A stretch of 51,253 nucleotides of DNA, taken from positions 1 through 51,253 of the forward strand of contig CASFHD010000006.1 of NCBI GenBank assembly GCA_949294455.1, given 5' to 3'. Positions 26,707-34,970 of this stretch are shown here, piece after piece (position 1 is the stretch's first letter; each line of letters begins with the position of its first letter). The stretch comes from an uncultured Christensenella sp. Its GTDB lineage: Bacteria; Bacillota; Clostridia; Christensenellales; UBA1242. A model generated the notes under the pieces. It did no database searches. It was not told where the DNA came from and saw only the letters and a list, made by a program, of their open reading frames with translations. A program made the position numbers and the translations under genes.

Positions 26707-28004
26707 TGTTTAAGACATTAGCTGATGCGTTCAAAATAAAAGATGTTCGCAACAAATTACTTTTGACCCTTCTATTGTTATTTATTTATAGAGTGGGTTG
26801 TTGGATTCCTATTCCAGGAATTGATACTGATGCTTTAGTCCTGGCTACAGGGGAGAATGGAAACTCTTTCCTTAGTCTTTTGAATGGACTTAGTGGTGGA
26901 GCGCTTTCTCAAGGGGCTTTCTTGGCTCTCGGCGTTTCTCCTTATATCTCGGCTTCTATTATCATTCAACTTTTAGCAGTTGTTATTCCTAGTTGGGAAA
27001 GACTTTCTAAAGATGATGATGGTAGAAAAAAATTAAATCTTTATACTAAAATTGCAGCCCTAGTGCTTGCTATCGCTCAAAGTCTTGGTATTATTATTGG
27101 ATTTAGTTCTTATGGATACCTTGAAGAAACTCTTGCATTACCTTCTTGGTTAACTATTGCTTTCTTAGTTACAATTCTTACCGCAGGTGCTATGTTCACT
27201 GTTTGGTTGGGCGAAAAAATCACTGAAATTGGTATCGGTAATGGTATGTCTTTACTTATCTTTGTAGGTATTTTGAGTAGTGCTGGTACTGCTTTGTTAT
27301 CTAGTTTTAGTGATTTATTTAGCGGAGATACTTCAGTAGTTTGGCAATTGATTTTATTCGTCGTTTCTATGATTTTGATTTTTGGTTTAGTTGTTTTCGT
27401 GGATGGTGGAGAAAGAAAAATCCCTGTTCAATATGCTAAACAAATTAAAGGTAGAAAAATGTATGGTGGACAATCTACTTATATACCTATAAGAGTAAAT
27501 GCTAATGGTGTTATGCCTATCATTTTTGCAAGTTCACTTCTATCTTTCCCACAACTATTATTTAGCATTTTTAGTCCTAATTCGCAAGGTGGATTTATTG
27601 GCTGGTGGACTAGATGGTTGGGTACTGATTCTTGGATCTACTTTATCGCTTTGGGATTGTTAATATTGGCTTTCGCATATTTCTATAATATGATTACTTT
27701 TAATCCAGATGATATTTCTAGAAATATTCAACAAAATGGTGGGTTTATTCCTGGTATTAGACCTGGTAAACCAACCTCTCAATATCTTGGGTCTATCTCA
27801 AAAAGAATTACGCTGTTTGGTGCGATATTCTTAGGCTTTATGGCTATCGTCCCTACTTTGGTATTCAAAGGAATTGGTACTACTGGTCTTACTAGTGCAT
27901 TTAGTGCAACTGCTTTGCTTATCGTTGTATCGGTTGCTTTGGAGTTTGATAAACAATTAGAAGCTCAAATGCTTATGAGAAATTATAGAGGTTTTTTGAA
28001 ATAG
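26706..28004 (+). CDS. secY: Preprotein translocase subunit SecY
   Basis: This 432-residue protein has the ten-helix pattern of SecY, the channel that moves proteins across or into the plasma membrane with SecE, SecG and SecA. Conserved parts seen are YRVGCWIPIPGID (helix 1 and plug region), GVSPYISASIIIQLL, the cytoplasmic loop GGERKIPVQYAKQIKGRKMYGGQ and the C-terminal QQNGGFIPGIRPGKPT. The ribosome-binding site GAGGAGG lies in the end of rplO, with a one-nt overlap. Identity is certain. Confidence 0.98.
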   Translation: MFKTLADAFKIKDVRNKLLLTLLLLFIYRVGCWIPIPGIDTDALVLATGENGNSFLSLLNGLSGGALSQGAFLALGVSPYISASIIIQLLAVVIPSWERLSKDDDGRKKLNLYTKIAALVLAIAQSLGIIIGFSSYGYLEETLALPSWLTIAFLVTILTAGAMFTVWLGEKITEIGIGNGMSLLIFVGILSSAGTALLSSFSDLFSGDTSVVWQLILFVVSMILIFGLVVFVDGGERKIPVQYAKQIKGRKMYGGQSTYIPIRVNANGVMPIIFASSLLSFPQLLFSIFSPNSQGGFIGWWTRWLGTDSWIYFIALGLLILAFAYFYNMITFNPDDISRNIQQNGGFIPGIRPGKPTSQYLGSISKRITLFGAIFLGFMAIVPTLVFKGIGTTGLTSAFSATALLIVVSVALEFDKQLEAQMLMRNYRGFLK

Positions 28005-28011
28005 GAGTTTT

Positions 28012-28635
28012 ATGAATATTGTTTTGTTTGGGTATCCTAATTCTGGAAAAGGTAGTTTAAGTCAAAAACTTATTGAATGTTCATTTGTGCATATTTCAAC
28101 AGGTGATTTATTAAGAGAAGAAGTAAAAACTAATGGCAATTATGCTCATATAATCAAATATGCTTTGGACAATGGTAAATTTGTTGATGATTTAGTCGTA
28201 TTTGATATATTGAAAAAACATCTTGAATTAATACCTAACAATACAAATTTATTATTTGATGGTATCCCTAGAACTATTAAACAATGTATTACACTTGAAA
28301 ATATTATAAATATTGATTTTGCTTTTGAATTGGTTTGTCCTAAAAATATTATTTTTGATAGAGCTAAAAATAGATTGGTTTGCGACAAATGCAAAAGAAC
28401 AACTAGCAAACTTGTGGAAAATGATTTTTGTTCTGTTTGTGGAGGAAAACTTGTTTCTAGACTTGATGATAATATTGATTTATTAACTAATAGAATTCTT
28501 GACTATGAGTCAAAAATTGAACCTATTAGAAATTATTATATTTCAAAAGGTATTTATCATCGAGTTGATGCTAGTGTATCTGTAGATTTTACGCTTAAAC
28601 AGGTCAAAGGGGTACTTAATTATGGTAACAATTAA
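28012..28635 (+). CDS. adk: Adenylate kinase, zinc-LID type, with divergent P-loop
   Basis: This 207-residue kinase interconverts ATP + AMP and 2 ADP in the cytoplasm. The P-loop is GYPNSGKGS (residues 7-15), where most Adk proteins have GxPGxGKGT, so Asn10 replaces Gly and Ser15 replaces Thr. STGDLLREE and LFDGIPRT (usually DGFPRT) mark the AMP site. The LID contains two Cys pairs (CDKCK and CSVCGG), a zinc site as in other Bacillota. Arg residues of the RxxDN region are kept (SRLDDNID). The 14-nt overlap with map and the standard secY-adk-map order support the assignment over other nucleoside monophosphate kinases. A lower catalytic rate is possible but cannot be judged from sequence. Confidence 0.92.
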   Translation: MNIVLFGYPNSGKGSLSQKLIECSFVHISTGDLLREEVKTNGNYAHIIKYALDNGKFVDDLVVFDILKKHLELIPNNTNLLFDGIPRTIKQCITLENIINIDFAFELVCPKNIIFDRAKNRLVCDKCKRTTSKLVENDFCSVCGGKLVSRLDDNIDLLTNRILDYESKIEPIRNYYISKGIYHRVDASVSVDFTLKQVKGVLNYGNN

Positions 28636-29371
28636 AACTGATGAAGAACTAGAAAAAATGAGATTTGCCGGTAAAATATTGGCCGCTGCTTTAAAAGAAG
28701 TGGAAAAATATATATTCCCTGGGCAAACAACTAATAATTTAAATAATATTGTGCATAACTTTATAGTTAAAAGAGGAGGCACACCGTCCTTTCTTAATTA
28801 TGAGGGTTTCCCATATTCAATTTGCGCTAGCGTTAATGCTCAAGTTGTTCACGGATTTTGTACAGATGAACCCTTGAAAGAGGGGGATATTATTAGCATA
28901 GATGCTGGCGTCTGTTATCAAGGTTTTCACGCAGATGCCGCTAGGACTTTCCCTGTTGGAAATGTCGATGCTAGAATTTTAAAATTAATTGATGATACTA
29001 AACAATCTTTCTTTGAAGGTATTAAAGGTATAAAAGCTGGTAGCAGGTTAGGACATATTAGTCACCGTATTCAATCGTTTCTTGAAAATAATGGTTATGG
29101 AGTAGTCAGAGAAATGGTTGGTCATGGTATAGGTAGTCATCTTCACGAAGATCCTAATGTTCCTAATTTTGGCAAATATAACTCAGGTTTGGTCTTGCAA
29201 AAAAATATGACTCTTGCCGTTGAACCTATGGTTACCTTGGGTGAAAGATATGTGTATCTTGAAGATAATGATTGGACGGTTACTACTGTTGATGGTTTGC
29301 CTTCCGCTCATTATGAAAATACAATTATTATTCTTGATACAGGCGTTGAAATAACAACTTTAGAGGAGTAA
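28622..29371 (+). CDS. map: Methionine aminopeptidase, type I
   Basis: This 249-residue enzyme removes the initiator Met from new proteins. The dimetal site residues are visible in SIDAGVCYQGFHADAARTFPVG (two Asp), GHGIGSHLHEDP (His), TLAVEPMV (Glu) and AHYENTIII (Glu). QVVHGFCTDEPL holds the substrate-positioning His. Type I without an N-terminal zinc extension, normal length. AAGGGG lies before ATG 28622, inside adk. Confidence 0.97.
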   Translation: MVTIKTDEELEKMRFAGKILAAALKEVEKYIFPGQTTNNLNNIVHNFIVKRGGTPSFLNYEGFPYSICASVNAQVVHGFCTDEPLKEGDIISIDAGVCYQGFHADAARTFPVGNVDARILKLIDDTKQSFFEGIKGIKAGSRLGHISHRIQSFLENNGYGVVREMVGHGIGSHLHEDPNVPNFGKYNSGLVLQKNMTLAVEPMVTLGERYVYLEDNDWTVTTVDGLPSAHYENTIIILDTGVEITTLEE

Positions 29372-29373
29372 AA

Positions 29374-29658
29374 ATGTTTGAATCTTTATCAATTGGCGAT
29401 ATAGTTATTAGCCTTCAAGGTCATGATAAAAGTGTAGTCTACATTGTAGTCGATTTTGATAATAAAGGCTATGCTAAATTAATCGATGGGGAATATAAAA
29501 AAATAGGTTGTCCTAAATTAAAAAATCCTAAGCACTTGAAAAAAATTTCTCATTGTGATATAATTATTCAAAATTTGAATCGTAATATTATTACTAACGC
29601 TGAGTTGTATAAAATCTTAAAAAATATATCTAGAGGAGTATTCAATGTCAAAAGATGA
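29374..29658 (+). CDS. KOW-domain RNA-binding protein of the map-infA interval (L14e-like)
   Basis: This 94-residue protein has a KOW-like N-terminal barrel ([34 protein letters not shown]) followed by KNPKHLKKI and a short helical tail. Small KOW/L14e-like proteins in exactly this place, between map and infA, are a feature of Clostridia. They are thought to bind RNA or the ribosome, but no function is proven. AGAGGAG precedes ATG 29374, 3 nt after map, and the last 14 nt overlap infA, so all three are translationally coupled. Confidence 0.75.
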   Translation: MFESLSIGDIVISLQGHDKSVVYIVVDFDNKGYAKLIDGEYKKIGCPKLKNPKHLKKISHCDIIIQNLNRNIITNAELYKILKNISRGVFNVKR

Positions 29659-29866
29659 TGTTATTGAAATTGAAGGTGTGGTAATTGAAGTTTTACCTAA
29701 CACTAGATTCAAAGTTAAAATTGTGAATGGTCATGTTATCACTTGCTTTATTTCTGGTAAACTTAGAGTTCACAATATTAAAATTTTAGAAGGTGATAAG
29801 GTTAAGGTTGAAATGAGTCCTTATGACCTTACTAAAGGCAGAATTATCTGGCGTGATAAAAACTAA
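29645..29866 (+). CDS. infA: Translation initiation factor IF-1
   Basis: This 73-residue S1-type OB-fold protein has [37 protein letters not shown] and the end [17 protein letters not shown], all typical of IF-1. It binds the 30S A site during initiation. GAGGAG before ATG 29645 lies in the KOW gene, with a 14-nt overlap. Confidence 0.98.
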   Translation: MSKDDVIEIEGVVIEVLPNTRFKVKIVNGHVITCFISGKLRVHNIKILEGDKVKVEMSPYDLTKGRIIWRDKN

Positions 29867-29880
29867 TAAGGAGAAATAAT

Positions 29881-29997
29881 ATGAAAGTTAGACCATCTGT
29901 AAAACCAATGTGTTCAGCTTGTAAAGTTATTAAACGTAACGGTGTCGTTATGGTTATTTGCCCTAAAAATGCTAAACACAAACAAAGACAAGGATAA
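29881..29997 (+). CDS. rpmJ: 50S ribosomal protein L36, zinc form
   Basis: This 38-residue gene encodes [20 protein letters not shown] and continues to a KHKQRQG end. The zinc ligands are Cys11, Cys14, Cys27 and His33, so it is the zinc-containing L36. AAGGAG at 29868-29873 fixes ATG 29881. It lies between infA and rpsM as in most Bacillota. Identity is certain despite the small size. Confidence 0.97.
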   Translation: MKVRPSVKPMCSACKVIKRNGVVMVICPKNAKHKQRQG

Positions 29998-30010
29998 ATT
30001 TGAAAACAAC

Positions 30011-30039
30011 CATAATCTCGCGCGGCTTTTGAGATTATG
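30011..30039 (+). promoter_or_regulatory. Hairpin in the rpmJ-rpsM gap (alpha-operon leader candidate)
   Basis: A perfect 9-bp stem (CATAATCTC / GAGATTATG) with an 11-nt loop that contains GCGCGG, unusually G+C-rich for this genome, lies 30 nt before the rpsM start. The T run (30052-30059) is 12 nt away, so it is not a classic terminator. It could bind a ribosomal protein such as S4, mark a processing site or lower read-through. Confidence 0.4.
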
Positions 30040-30069
30040 AATTTATAAATATTTTTTTTGGAGGAATAT

Positions 30070-30438
30070 ATGGCGCGTATTGCAGGCGTAGATTTACCTA
30101 ATGAAAAAAGGGTAGAAATTGGACTTACCTATATCTATGGTATAGGTAGAGCACTTTCAAATCGTATCTTGGAGGCTACAGGTATCAACCCTGATACTAG
30201 AGTTAAAGATTTGACTGAAGCTGATGTTGCGACTTTAAGAAAGTTCATTGAAGCTAATTATACTGTTGAAGGTGAACTTAGACGTGATGTCGCAATGAAT
30301 ATTAAAAGACTTAAAGAAATTAGGTGCTATCGCGGTATGAGACATCAGGCTAATTTGCCTGTTAGAGGTCAGAGTTCTAAAACTAATGCTCGTACTCGTA
30401 AGGGTCCTAGAAAAACCATAGCAAATAAGAAGAAGTAA
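30070..30438 (+). CDS. rpsM: 30S ribosomal protein S13
   Basis: This 122-residue S13 begins [20 protein letters not shown] and ends in a basic [15 protein letters not shown] tail that contacts the P-site tRNA. ATG 30070 is chosen because GGAGG at 30060-30064 precedes it; the longer frame from TTG 30058 would start ahead of the ribosome-binding site. First gene of the alpha block. Confidence 0.97.
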   Translation: MARIAGVDLPNEKRVEIGLTYIYGIGRALSNRILEATGINPDTRVKDLTEADVATLRKFIEANYTVEGELRRDVAMNIKRLKEIRCYRGMRHQANLPVRGQSSKTNARTRKGPRKTIANKKK

Positions 30439-30450
30439 GGAGTTAATTAA

Positions 30451-30843
30451 ATGGCTACAAAAAAAGAAGAAAGTAAGAAAAAAGTAGTTAGAAGAAATAT
30501 TGGAGAAGGTAGATGTTATATTCAAGCTTCTTTCAATAATACTATTGTTTCATTCACTGACGCTGCTGGTAACCTAATTTCTTGGAGTAGTGCAGGAAGT
30601 TTAGGTTATAAGGGTGCTAAAAAAAGTACACCTTTTGCAGCTCAACAAGTTGTGGAAACTGCTGCTAAAAAAGCTAAAGATGCTGGTATTACTAAGGTCG
30701 CTGTTATAATTAAAGGACCTGGTAGTGGTAGAGAATCTGCTATTAGAGCTATTGGCACTTGTGAAATTGGTGTTACTATGATTAAAGATGTTTCACCTAT
30801 CCCTCACAATGGTTGCAGACCACCTAAGAGAAGAAGAGTTTAA
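30451..30843 (+). CDS. rpsK: 30S ribosomal protein S11
   Basis: This 130-residue S11 has [34 protein letters not shown] and the C-terminal [15 protein letters not shown]. It lies on the 30S platform near the mRNA exit. AAGGAG precedes ATG 30451. Confidence 0.98.
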   Translation: MATKKEESKKKVVRRNIGEGRCYIQASFNNTIVSFTDAAGNLISWSSAGSLGYKGAKKSTPFAAQQVVETAAKKAKDAGITKVAVIIKGPGSGRESAIRAIGTCEIGVTMIKDVSPIPHNGCRPPKRRRV

Positions 30844-30856
30844 AAGGAGTTATTAT

Positions 30857-31477
30857 ATGGCAAAATATACTGGTCCAGATTGTCGTCTTTGTCGTAGAGA
30901 AGGTGTTAAATTGAACCTTAAAGGCGAAAAGTGTATGACTGACAAATGTCCTTTCGCTAAACGCCCTGTCGCTCCTGGTCAACATGGTTCTGGTAAAAAG
31001 AAATTATCAGAATATGCTGTTCAGCTTCGCGAAAAACAAAAACTTAAAAGAATTTACGGTATGCTTGAAGATCAATTTAGAATTTTCTATGAAAGAGCGG
31101 CTAAAAGCAAAGAGTCTACTGGTTTAAAATTATTACAACTTTTAGAATGTAGGCTTGATAATGTAGTTTATCGTATGGGTATTGGTAAATCAAGAACTCA
31201 TGCTAGACAAATCGTAAACCATGGTCACATTACTGTTAATGGTAGAAAAGTTAATATCCCTTCATTTATCGTGAAGGTCGGTGATGTTATCGCTGTTAAA
31301 GATAATAAAACTTCTAATGGTATTTTCACTGATGTTAAAGGTTCTAAAGTTGTTATGCCTAAATGGTTGGAATTCAATTCTGACAACTTATCTGGCAAAA
31401 TATTGTCTTTACCTGCAAGAGAAGATATTGACTATAACATACAAGAACATATGATTGTTGAATTGTATTCTAGATAA
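30857..31477 (+). CDS. rpsD: 30S ribosomal protein S4, zinc (C+) form
   Basis: This 206-residue S4 has a four-Cys zinc motif at the N-terminus (Cys9, Cys12, Cys26, Cys31), CPFAKRPVAPGQHG and the S4 RNA-binding domain RLDNVVYRMGIGKSRTHARQ. ATG 30857 follows AAAGGAG; the frame open from 30788 runs through rpsK and is not the start. In Bacillus rpsD stands alone; here it is in the alpha operon as in E. coli and many Clostridia, so S4 could regulate this block. Confidence 0.97.
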   Translation: MAKYTGPDCRLCRREGVKLNLKGEKCMTDKCPFAKRPVAPGQHGSGKKKLSEYAVQLREKQKLKRIYGMLEDQFRIFYERAAKSKESTGLKLLQLLECRLDNVVYRMGIGKSRTHARQIVNHGHITVNGRKVNIPSFIVKVGDVIAVKDNKTSNGIFTDVKGSKVVMPKWLEFNSDNLSGKILSLPAREDIDYNIQEHMIVELYSR

Positions 31478-31492
31478 TAGGAGGATTGGTTT

Positions 31493-32449
31493 ATGTTGGA
31501 AATTGAAAAACCAAAATTAAAATTAGAAGAATTTGATAATGGAAGTACTGCTAAGGTTGTAGTCGAACCCCTTGAAAAAGGCTATGGTATTACTATAGGT
31601 AATGCTCTTAGAAGAATCCTTTTATCAAGTTTATTTGGTACCGCTGTTAGAGGTATTAAAATTCGTAATGTGTTACATGAATTTTCTACAGTTAAAGGCG
31701 TTAAGGAAGATGTTACTGATATAATCTTGAATATTAAAAATTTGGCTTTAAAGTCTAGTAACGATTCTAATGATTTTAAAACCGTTTTAAAACTTTTTAA
31801 AGTTGGCCCTTGTGAAGTTTATGCTAGAGATATTGAACCTAACGATGAAGTTACTGTGGTAAATCCTGACCTTTACATCTGTACTCTTGATGAAGGTGCT
31901 GAACTAGATATGCAACTTTTTGTAGGCAATGGTAGAGGTTATGAAAACGCTAGTTTCAATAGAAATTTCTCTGATGAAATTGATTTTATTGCTATTGATT
32001 CACTATTCACACCTGTTAAAAAGGTTAATTTCGAGGTTACCCCTGCTCGAGTTGGTCAAAGTATGAATTTTGATAAATTAGTGTTAGATGTTGAAACTAG
32101 AGGTACTATTGATGCAAAAGAAGTAATCGCTTTGAGTGCTAAACTTATGAACGATTATATGAAAATGTTTGTTGACCTTGTTGCTTCTATGGCTGATAAA
32201 GATATTTTAATTGCTAGAAAAGAAGATGAAAAATCTAAGTTATATGAAAAAACTATTGAAGAAATGGAGTTAAGCGTTCGTTCATATAATTGCTTGAAAA
32301 GAGCTGGTATCGCTACTGTTGGCGACTTGGCTAAGAAAACTAGAAGTGATATGCTAAAAGTTAGGAATATGGGTGCTAAGTCTTTGGAAGAAGTTATTAA
32401 GAAAATGGAATCTTACGGAATTAACATCGATGATAATGAAAAATATTAA
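31493..32449 (+). CDS. rpoA: RNA polymerase subunit alpha
   Basis: This 318-residue alpha subunit has the N-terminal dimerisation domain (KGYGITIGNALRRILLSSL, a signature) and, after a linker near residue 235, the C-terminal domain ELSVRSYNCLKRAGIATVGDL that binds UP elements and activators. A-tracts are common upstream of promoters in this window, which would suit alpha-CTD contacts. AGGAGG precedes ATG 31493. Confidence 0.98.
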   Translation: MLEIEKPKLKLEEFDNGSTAKVVVEPLEKGYGITIGNALRRILLSSLFGTAVRGIKIRNVLHEFSTVKGVKEDVTDIILNIKNLALKSSNDSNDFKTVLKLFKVGPCEVYARDIEPNDEVTVVNPDLYICTLDEGAELDMQLFVGNGRGYENASFNRNFSDEIDFIAIDSLFTPVKKVNFEVTPARVGQSMNFDKLVLDVETRGTIDAKEVIALSAKLMNDYMKMFVDLVASMADKDILIARKEDEKSKLYEKTIEEMELSVRSYNCLKRAGIATVGDLAKKTRSDMLKVRNMGAKSLEEVIKKMESYGINIDDNEKY

Positions 32450-32464
32450 TTTAAGGAGTGCTAA

Positions 32465-32974
32465 ATGAGAGTTAAGAAATTAGGTAGACCTAGCAGTGAA
32501 AGATTAGCTTTATTGCGCAATCAAGCAACTAACCTTCTTATGAAAGGTAAAATTAAAACAACTGAAGCTAGAGCTAAATCTTTGAGAAGTTATACTGAAA
32601 AACTTTTGACTCTTGCTATTAACAGTTTTGAAGATGTCGTTACTGTAAATAAAACTGTTGTTGATGATAAAGGCAATAAAACAACAAAAGAAGTTATTAA
32701 TGATGGTCCTAAGAAATTGGCTGCAAGAAGAAAGTTAATATCTAAACTTTACACTGTTAAGGAAGACAGATTACCTGGAGAAAAGAAGGCTGATTACATC
32801 GCTAGATTAGATAATGTTCAAAATCCTTTAATCGAAAAAATATTTAATGTATATGCTCCTAAATATGCTGCTAGAAATAAGGAAAACGGTATAGGTGGTG
32901 GATATACTAGAATTTTAAAGATTGGGAAAAGAAAAGGCGATAACGCAGATATGGTTATTGTTGAACTTATATAA
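32465..32974 (+). CDS. rplQ: 50S ribosomal protein L17, long form
   Basis: This 169-residue L17 has LGRPSSERLALLRNQATNLL at the start and GGGYTRILKIGKRKGDNADMVIVEL at the end. At 169 residues it is longer than the usual 112-130. The extra length falls in the middle, including TVVDDKGNKTTKEV and a charged PGEKKADYIARLD stretch. Longer L17 proteins are known in several Clostridia. AAGGAG precedes ATG 32465. Last gene of the operon. Confidence 0.96.
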   Translation: MRVKKLGRPSSERLALLRNQATNLLMKGKIKTTEARAKSLRSYTEKLLTLAINSFEDVVTVNKTVVDDKGNKTTKEVINDGPKKLAARRKLISKLYTVKEDRLPGEKKADYIARLDNVQNPLIEKIFNVYAPKYAARNKENGIGGGYTRILKIGKRKGDNADMVIVELI

Positions 32975-32975
32975 A

Positions 32976-33003
32976 AAAATCCTACAATAGTAGGTTTTTT
33001 TTT
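32976..33003 (+). terminator. Terminator of the S10-spc-alpha operon
   Basis: CCTAC (32981-32985) / GTAGG (32990-32994), loop AATA, is flanked by A and T runs and starts directly after the rplQ stop. Confidence 0.85.
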
Positions 33004-33085
33004 GCTTTTAATTTACAAGTTAAAAATTTATAAGTATTTGTTTGAAAATATACATTTAGTCAGTTATTTTTGAATCAAATATGAA

Positions 33086-33119
33086 AAAGGAACTTTACTT
33101 TTAGTGCTTAGTTCCCTTT
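33086..33119 (+). terminator. Second hairpin downstream of rplQ
   Basis: GGAACT (33089-33094) and AGTTCC (33110-33115) form a stem flanked by A and T runs. It may be a back-up terminator for the operon. Confidence 0.5.
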
Positions 33120-33227
33120 TCTTTGTTTTGCTAATTCCAATGGTATTACATTTATTAGTTTTTTTACTAAAAATAGCGTACTAGAAACTAATTATGTTAT
33201 TTGTGTTATATTGCTTTTCAAATAAAA

Positions 33228-33539
33228 TTATAAACTTATATTGTAACCACTAACAGTATTATTAAGATTTTTTAGAAATTCATTAAAAATTTCGTTAAGT
33301 TTGTCTTTATAAAGTTTTAAGTTGTTAGAGTCTATATCTACTAATTCGGTTAAAGCTGTATCTAAATTATAATATAAGCAAAAAGCATCAAAATTAGTCA
33401 CATTCCCATTTTTTAAATACTCATCTAAATATTTTATTTTATTAGGAATAAATACCATTATTTTTTTAATTTCTTCAATTAATCTGTCATTTTCTGATAT
33501 TGTTTGATATAAATAACTTAATTCATTTGATTTAAACAT
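33228..33539 (-). CDS. Small unrecognised helical protein
   Basis: This 103-residue protein is predicted to be helical and acidic, without membrane segments or motifs I know. ATG 33539 is set by AAAGGAG 7 nt upstream and by a clear promoter just before it. The longer frame to 33590 would begin in the -35 box and is rejected. It lies alone on the minus strand facing the end of the ribosomal operon. Function unknown. Confidence 0.65.
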   Translation of the reverse strand: MFKSNELSYLYQTISENDRLIEEIKKIMVFIPNKIKYLDEYLKNGNVTNFDAFCLYYNLDTALTELVDIDSNNLKLYKDKLNEIFNEFLKNLNNTVSGYNISL

Positions 33540-33561
33540 TTTTTTCTCCTTTTGAATTAAA

Positions 33562-33590
33562 ATTGTATCATAACTACTATTTTTTGTCAA
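33562..33590 (-). promoter_or_regulatory. Extended -10 promoter of the gene at 33228
   Basis: On the minus strand TTGACA (33590-33585), a 17-nt spacer and TGA-TACAAT (-10 at 33567-33562). Confidence 0.8.
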
Positions 33591-33670
33591 TTTTTACTTT
33601 TTAAAATTTTCTTAGTTTTCTTTTATTTATTTTTAGATTGGCAGTTTAATTAATAATATTGTTTTATTAG

Positions 33671-34114
33671 TTAATCTAAATCTATTACATATTCTTCATT
33701 ACCATTATGCAAATTGTTTTCAAATCCATAAATTGAATTACCTATGTAGTAATCTGTAATTCCGTCAATCTTGGGAATGTCTTTTGTCCTAGATGTAGGG
33801 ACACAAATTCCTTGGTAATAGGTAGCCTTATAACCATAAATTGTTGAATCTTGTTTATCAAAATTATACGACTCAAGAAGAAACTCTATAGTCCGCATAA
33901 AATCGTTATTTGTATCATCTATTTTTTTATAATTATGCGTAATAGTTTTATATATTTCTGATAATATTTTTTTACAGTCTTGTTTATTAATGTTAGATGG
34001 CACTTTAAATGGGTGCGATATTGAAATTATAAATTCTATTTTGTTTTTGTCTATTTCAAACTCTTTAGTATATTTATATATTATCCTTATTATTTTAAAC
34101 TCTTCGTTACTCAT
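33671..34114 (-). CDS. Unrecognised small protein
   Basis: This 147-residue protein (start MSNEEFKIIRI) has a helical N-terminal half and a C-terminal half rich in Tyr, Gly and Ile (GYKATYYQGICVPTS, DYYIGNSIYGF). I do not recognise it. ATG 34114 is preferred over the frame-opening ATG 34213: an extended -10 promoter lies between the two, and ACAGG sits just before 34114. No Shine-Dalgarno precedes 34213. It is a single gene in the accessory stretch between the ribosomal operon and tRNA-Leu. Confidence 0.55.
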   Translation of the reverse strand: MSNEEFKIIRIIYKYTKEFEIDKNKIEFIISISHPFKVPSNINKQDCKKILSEIYKTITHNYKKIDDTNNDFMRTIEFLLESYNFDKQDSTIYGYKATYYQGICVPTSRTKDIPKIDGITDYYIGNSIYGFENNLHNGNEEYVIDLD

Positions 34115-34130
34115 ATTTTTACCTGTTTGA

Positions 34131-34159
34131 ATTCTATCATATTTTAATGAATATAACAA
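34131..34159 (-). promoter_or_regulatory. Extended -10 promoter of the gene at 33671
   Basis: On the minus strand TTGTTA (34159-34154), a 17-nt spacer and TGA-TAGAAT (-10 at 34136-34131). The predicted leader is about 10 nt. Confidence 0.7.
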
Positions 34160-34345
34160 TATGTTATTCAAATATTTTTTTATTTTTTTGGTGCGGATTG
34201 AAGTTATTTGCATGAGGTTTTTGGATTAACCAAACGACAATAGGGGATAAATAAATTTTAATGATAAAATTTATGATTTTAGATGCAGATAAATTTTACA
34301 AAATGACGAAAATTTATCATAACAATAGATTAATTGCTATATTTA

Positions 34346-34354
34346 TGCTATAAT
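34346..34354 (+). promoter_or_regulatory. Extended -10 promoter of the HD-domain gene
   Basis: TGc-TATAAT with the -10 at 34349-34354; the -35 position (TAGATT) is weak. Leader of about 35 nt to ATG 34395. Confidence 0.55.
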
Positions 34355-34394
34355 CAGTTAAATCCGAGAGATGGAACCATAAATAAGTAGAAAA

Positions 34395-34970
34395 ATGAGT
34401 ATTGTTGAAGATGTAAAAAATGAATTATTAAAAAGAAATAAAGATTATATTGAGAAAATTGATAGTTATGATTTTTGGAATAATCATATTAAGTTTGTGG
34501 TTGATGAGGCAATAAAACTTGCAAATGCTTATGGCACAGATAAAGAGATTGCAGAACTTGGTGCATTATTTCACGATATTGCACTTGTTTCTAATGTTGG
34601 AACAAAGGCAGATCACCACATTCAGGGTGCGAAAATTGCAATGGAAATTTTAACAAGCTTAAATTATCCTCAGGACAAAAAAGAAAGAGTTATGAATTGT
34701 GTTTTACATCATAGGAGTTCTAAAAATGCTGAAAATATAGAAGAAATATGCATGTGTGATGGCGATATACTTGCTCATTTTGATAATATTCCAATGATTT
34801 TCTTTACGACTTTAACTATGGGGAAAATGACTTTAAATGATATAGATATGCTCATTCAAGGATTTCAAAAAGATTTTGACGATTTAAGTGATAAAACTAA
34901 AAAAACTTTTAAAAACAAATATGAAAATATTATGCAAGTGCTTTTCGGTAAAAATTGGAGAAGTTTATGA
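34395..34970 (+). CDS. HD-domain phosphohydrolase
   Basis: This 191-residue protein has the HD metal-binding pattern: His31, His60-Asp61 (ALFHDIAL), His105/His106 (VLHHRSS) and Asp122/Asp124 (CMCDGDILAHF). HD enzymes cleave phosphate esters or nucleotides, but the substrate cannot be read from the sequence. It resembles the stand-alone HD proteins of Bacillota, without an HDc partner or a synthetase domain. The ribosome-binding site is weak. It overlaps the downstream acetyltransferase gene by 4 nt (ATGA), so the two form an operon. Confidence 0.8.
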   Translation: MSIVEDVKNELLKRNKDYIEKIDSYDFWNNHIKFVVDEAIKLANAYGTDKEIAELGALFHDIALVSNVGTKADHHIQGAKIAMEILTSLNYPQDKKERVMNCVLHHRSSKNAENIEEICMCDGDILAHFDNIPMIFFTTLTMGKMTLNDIDMLIQGFQKDFDDLSDKTKKTFKNKYENIMQVLFGKNWRSL

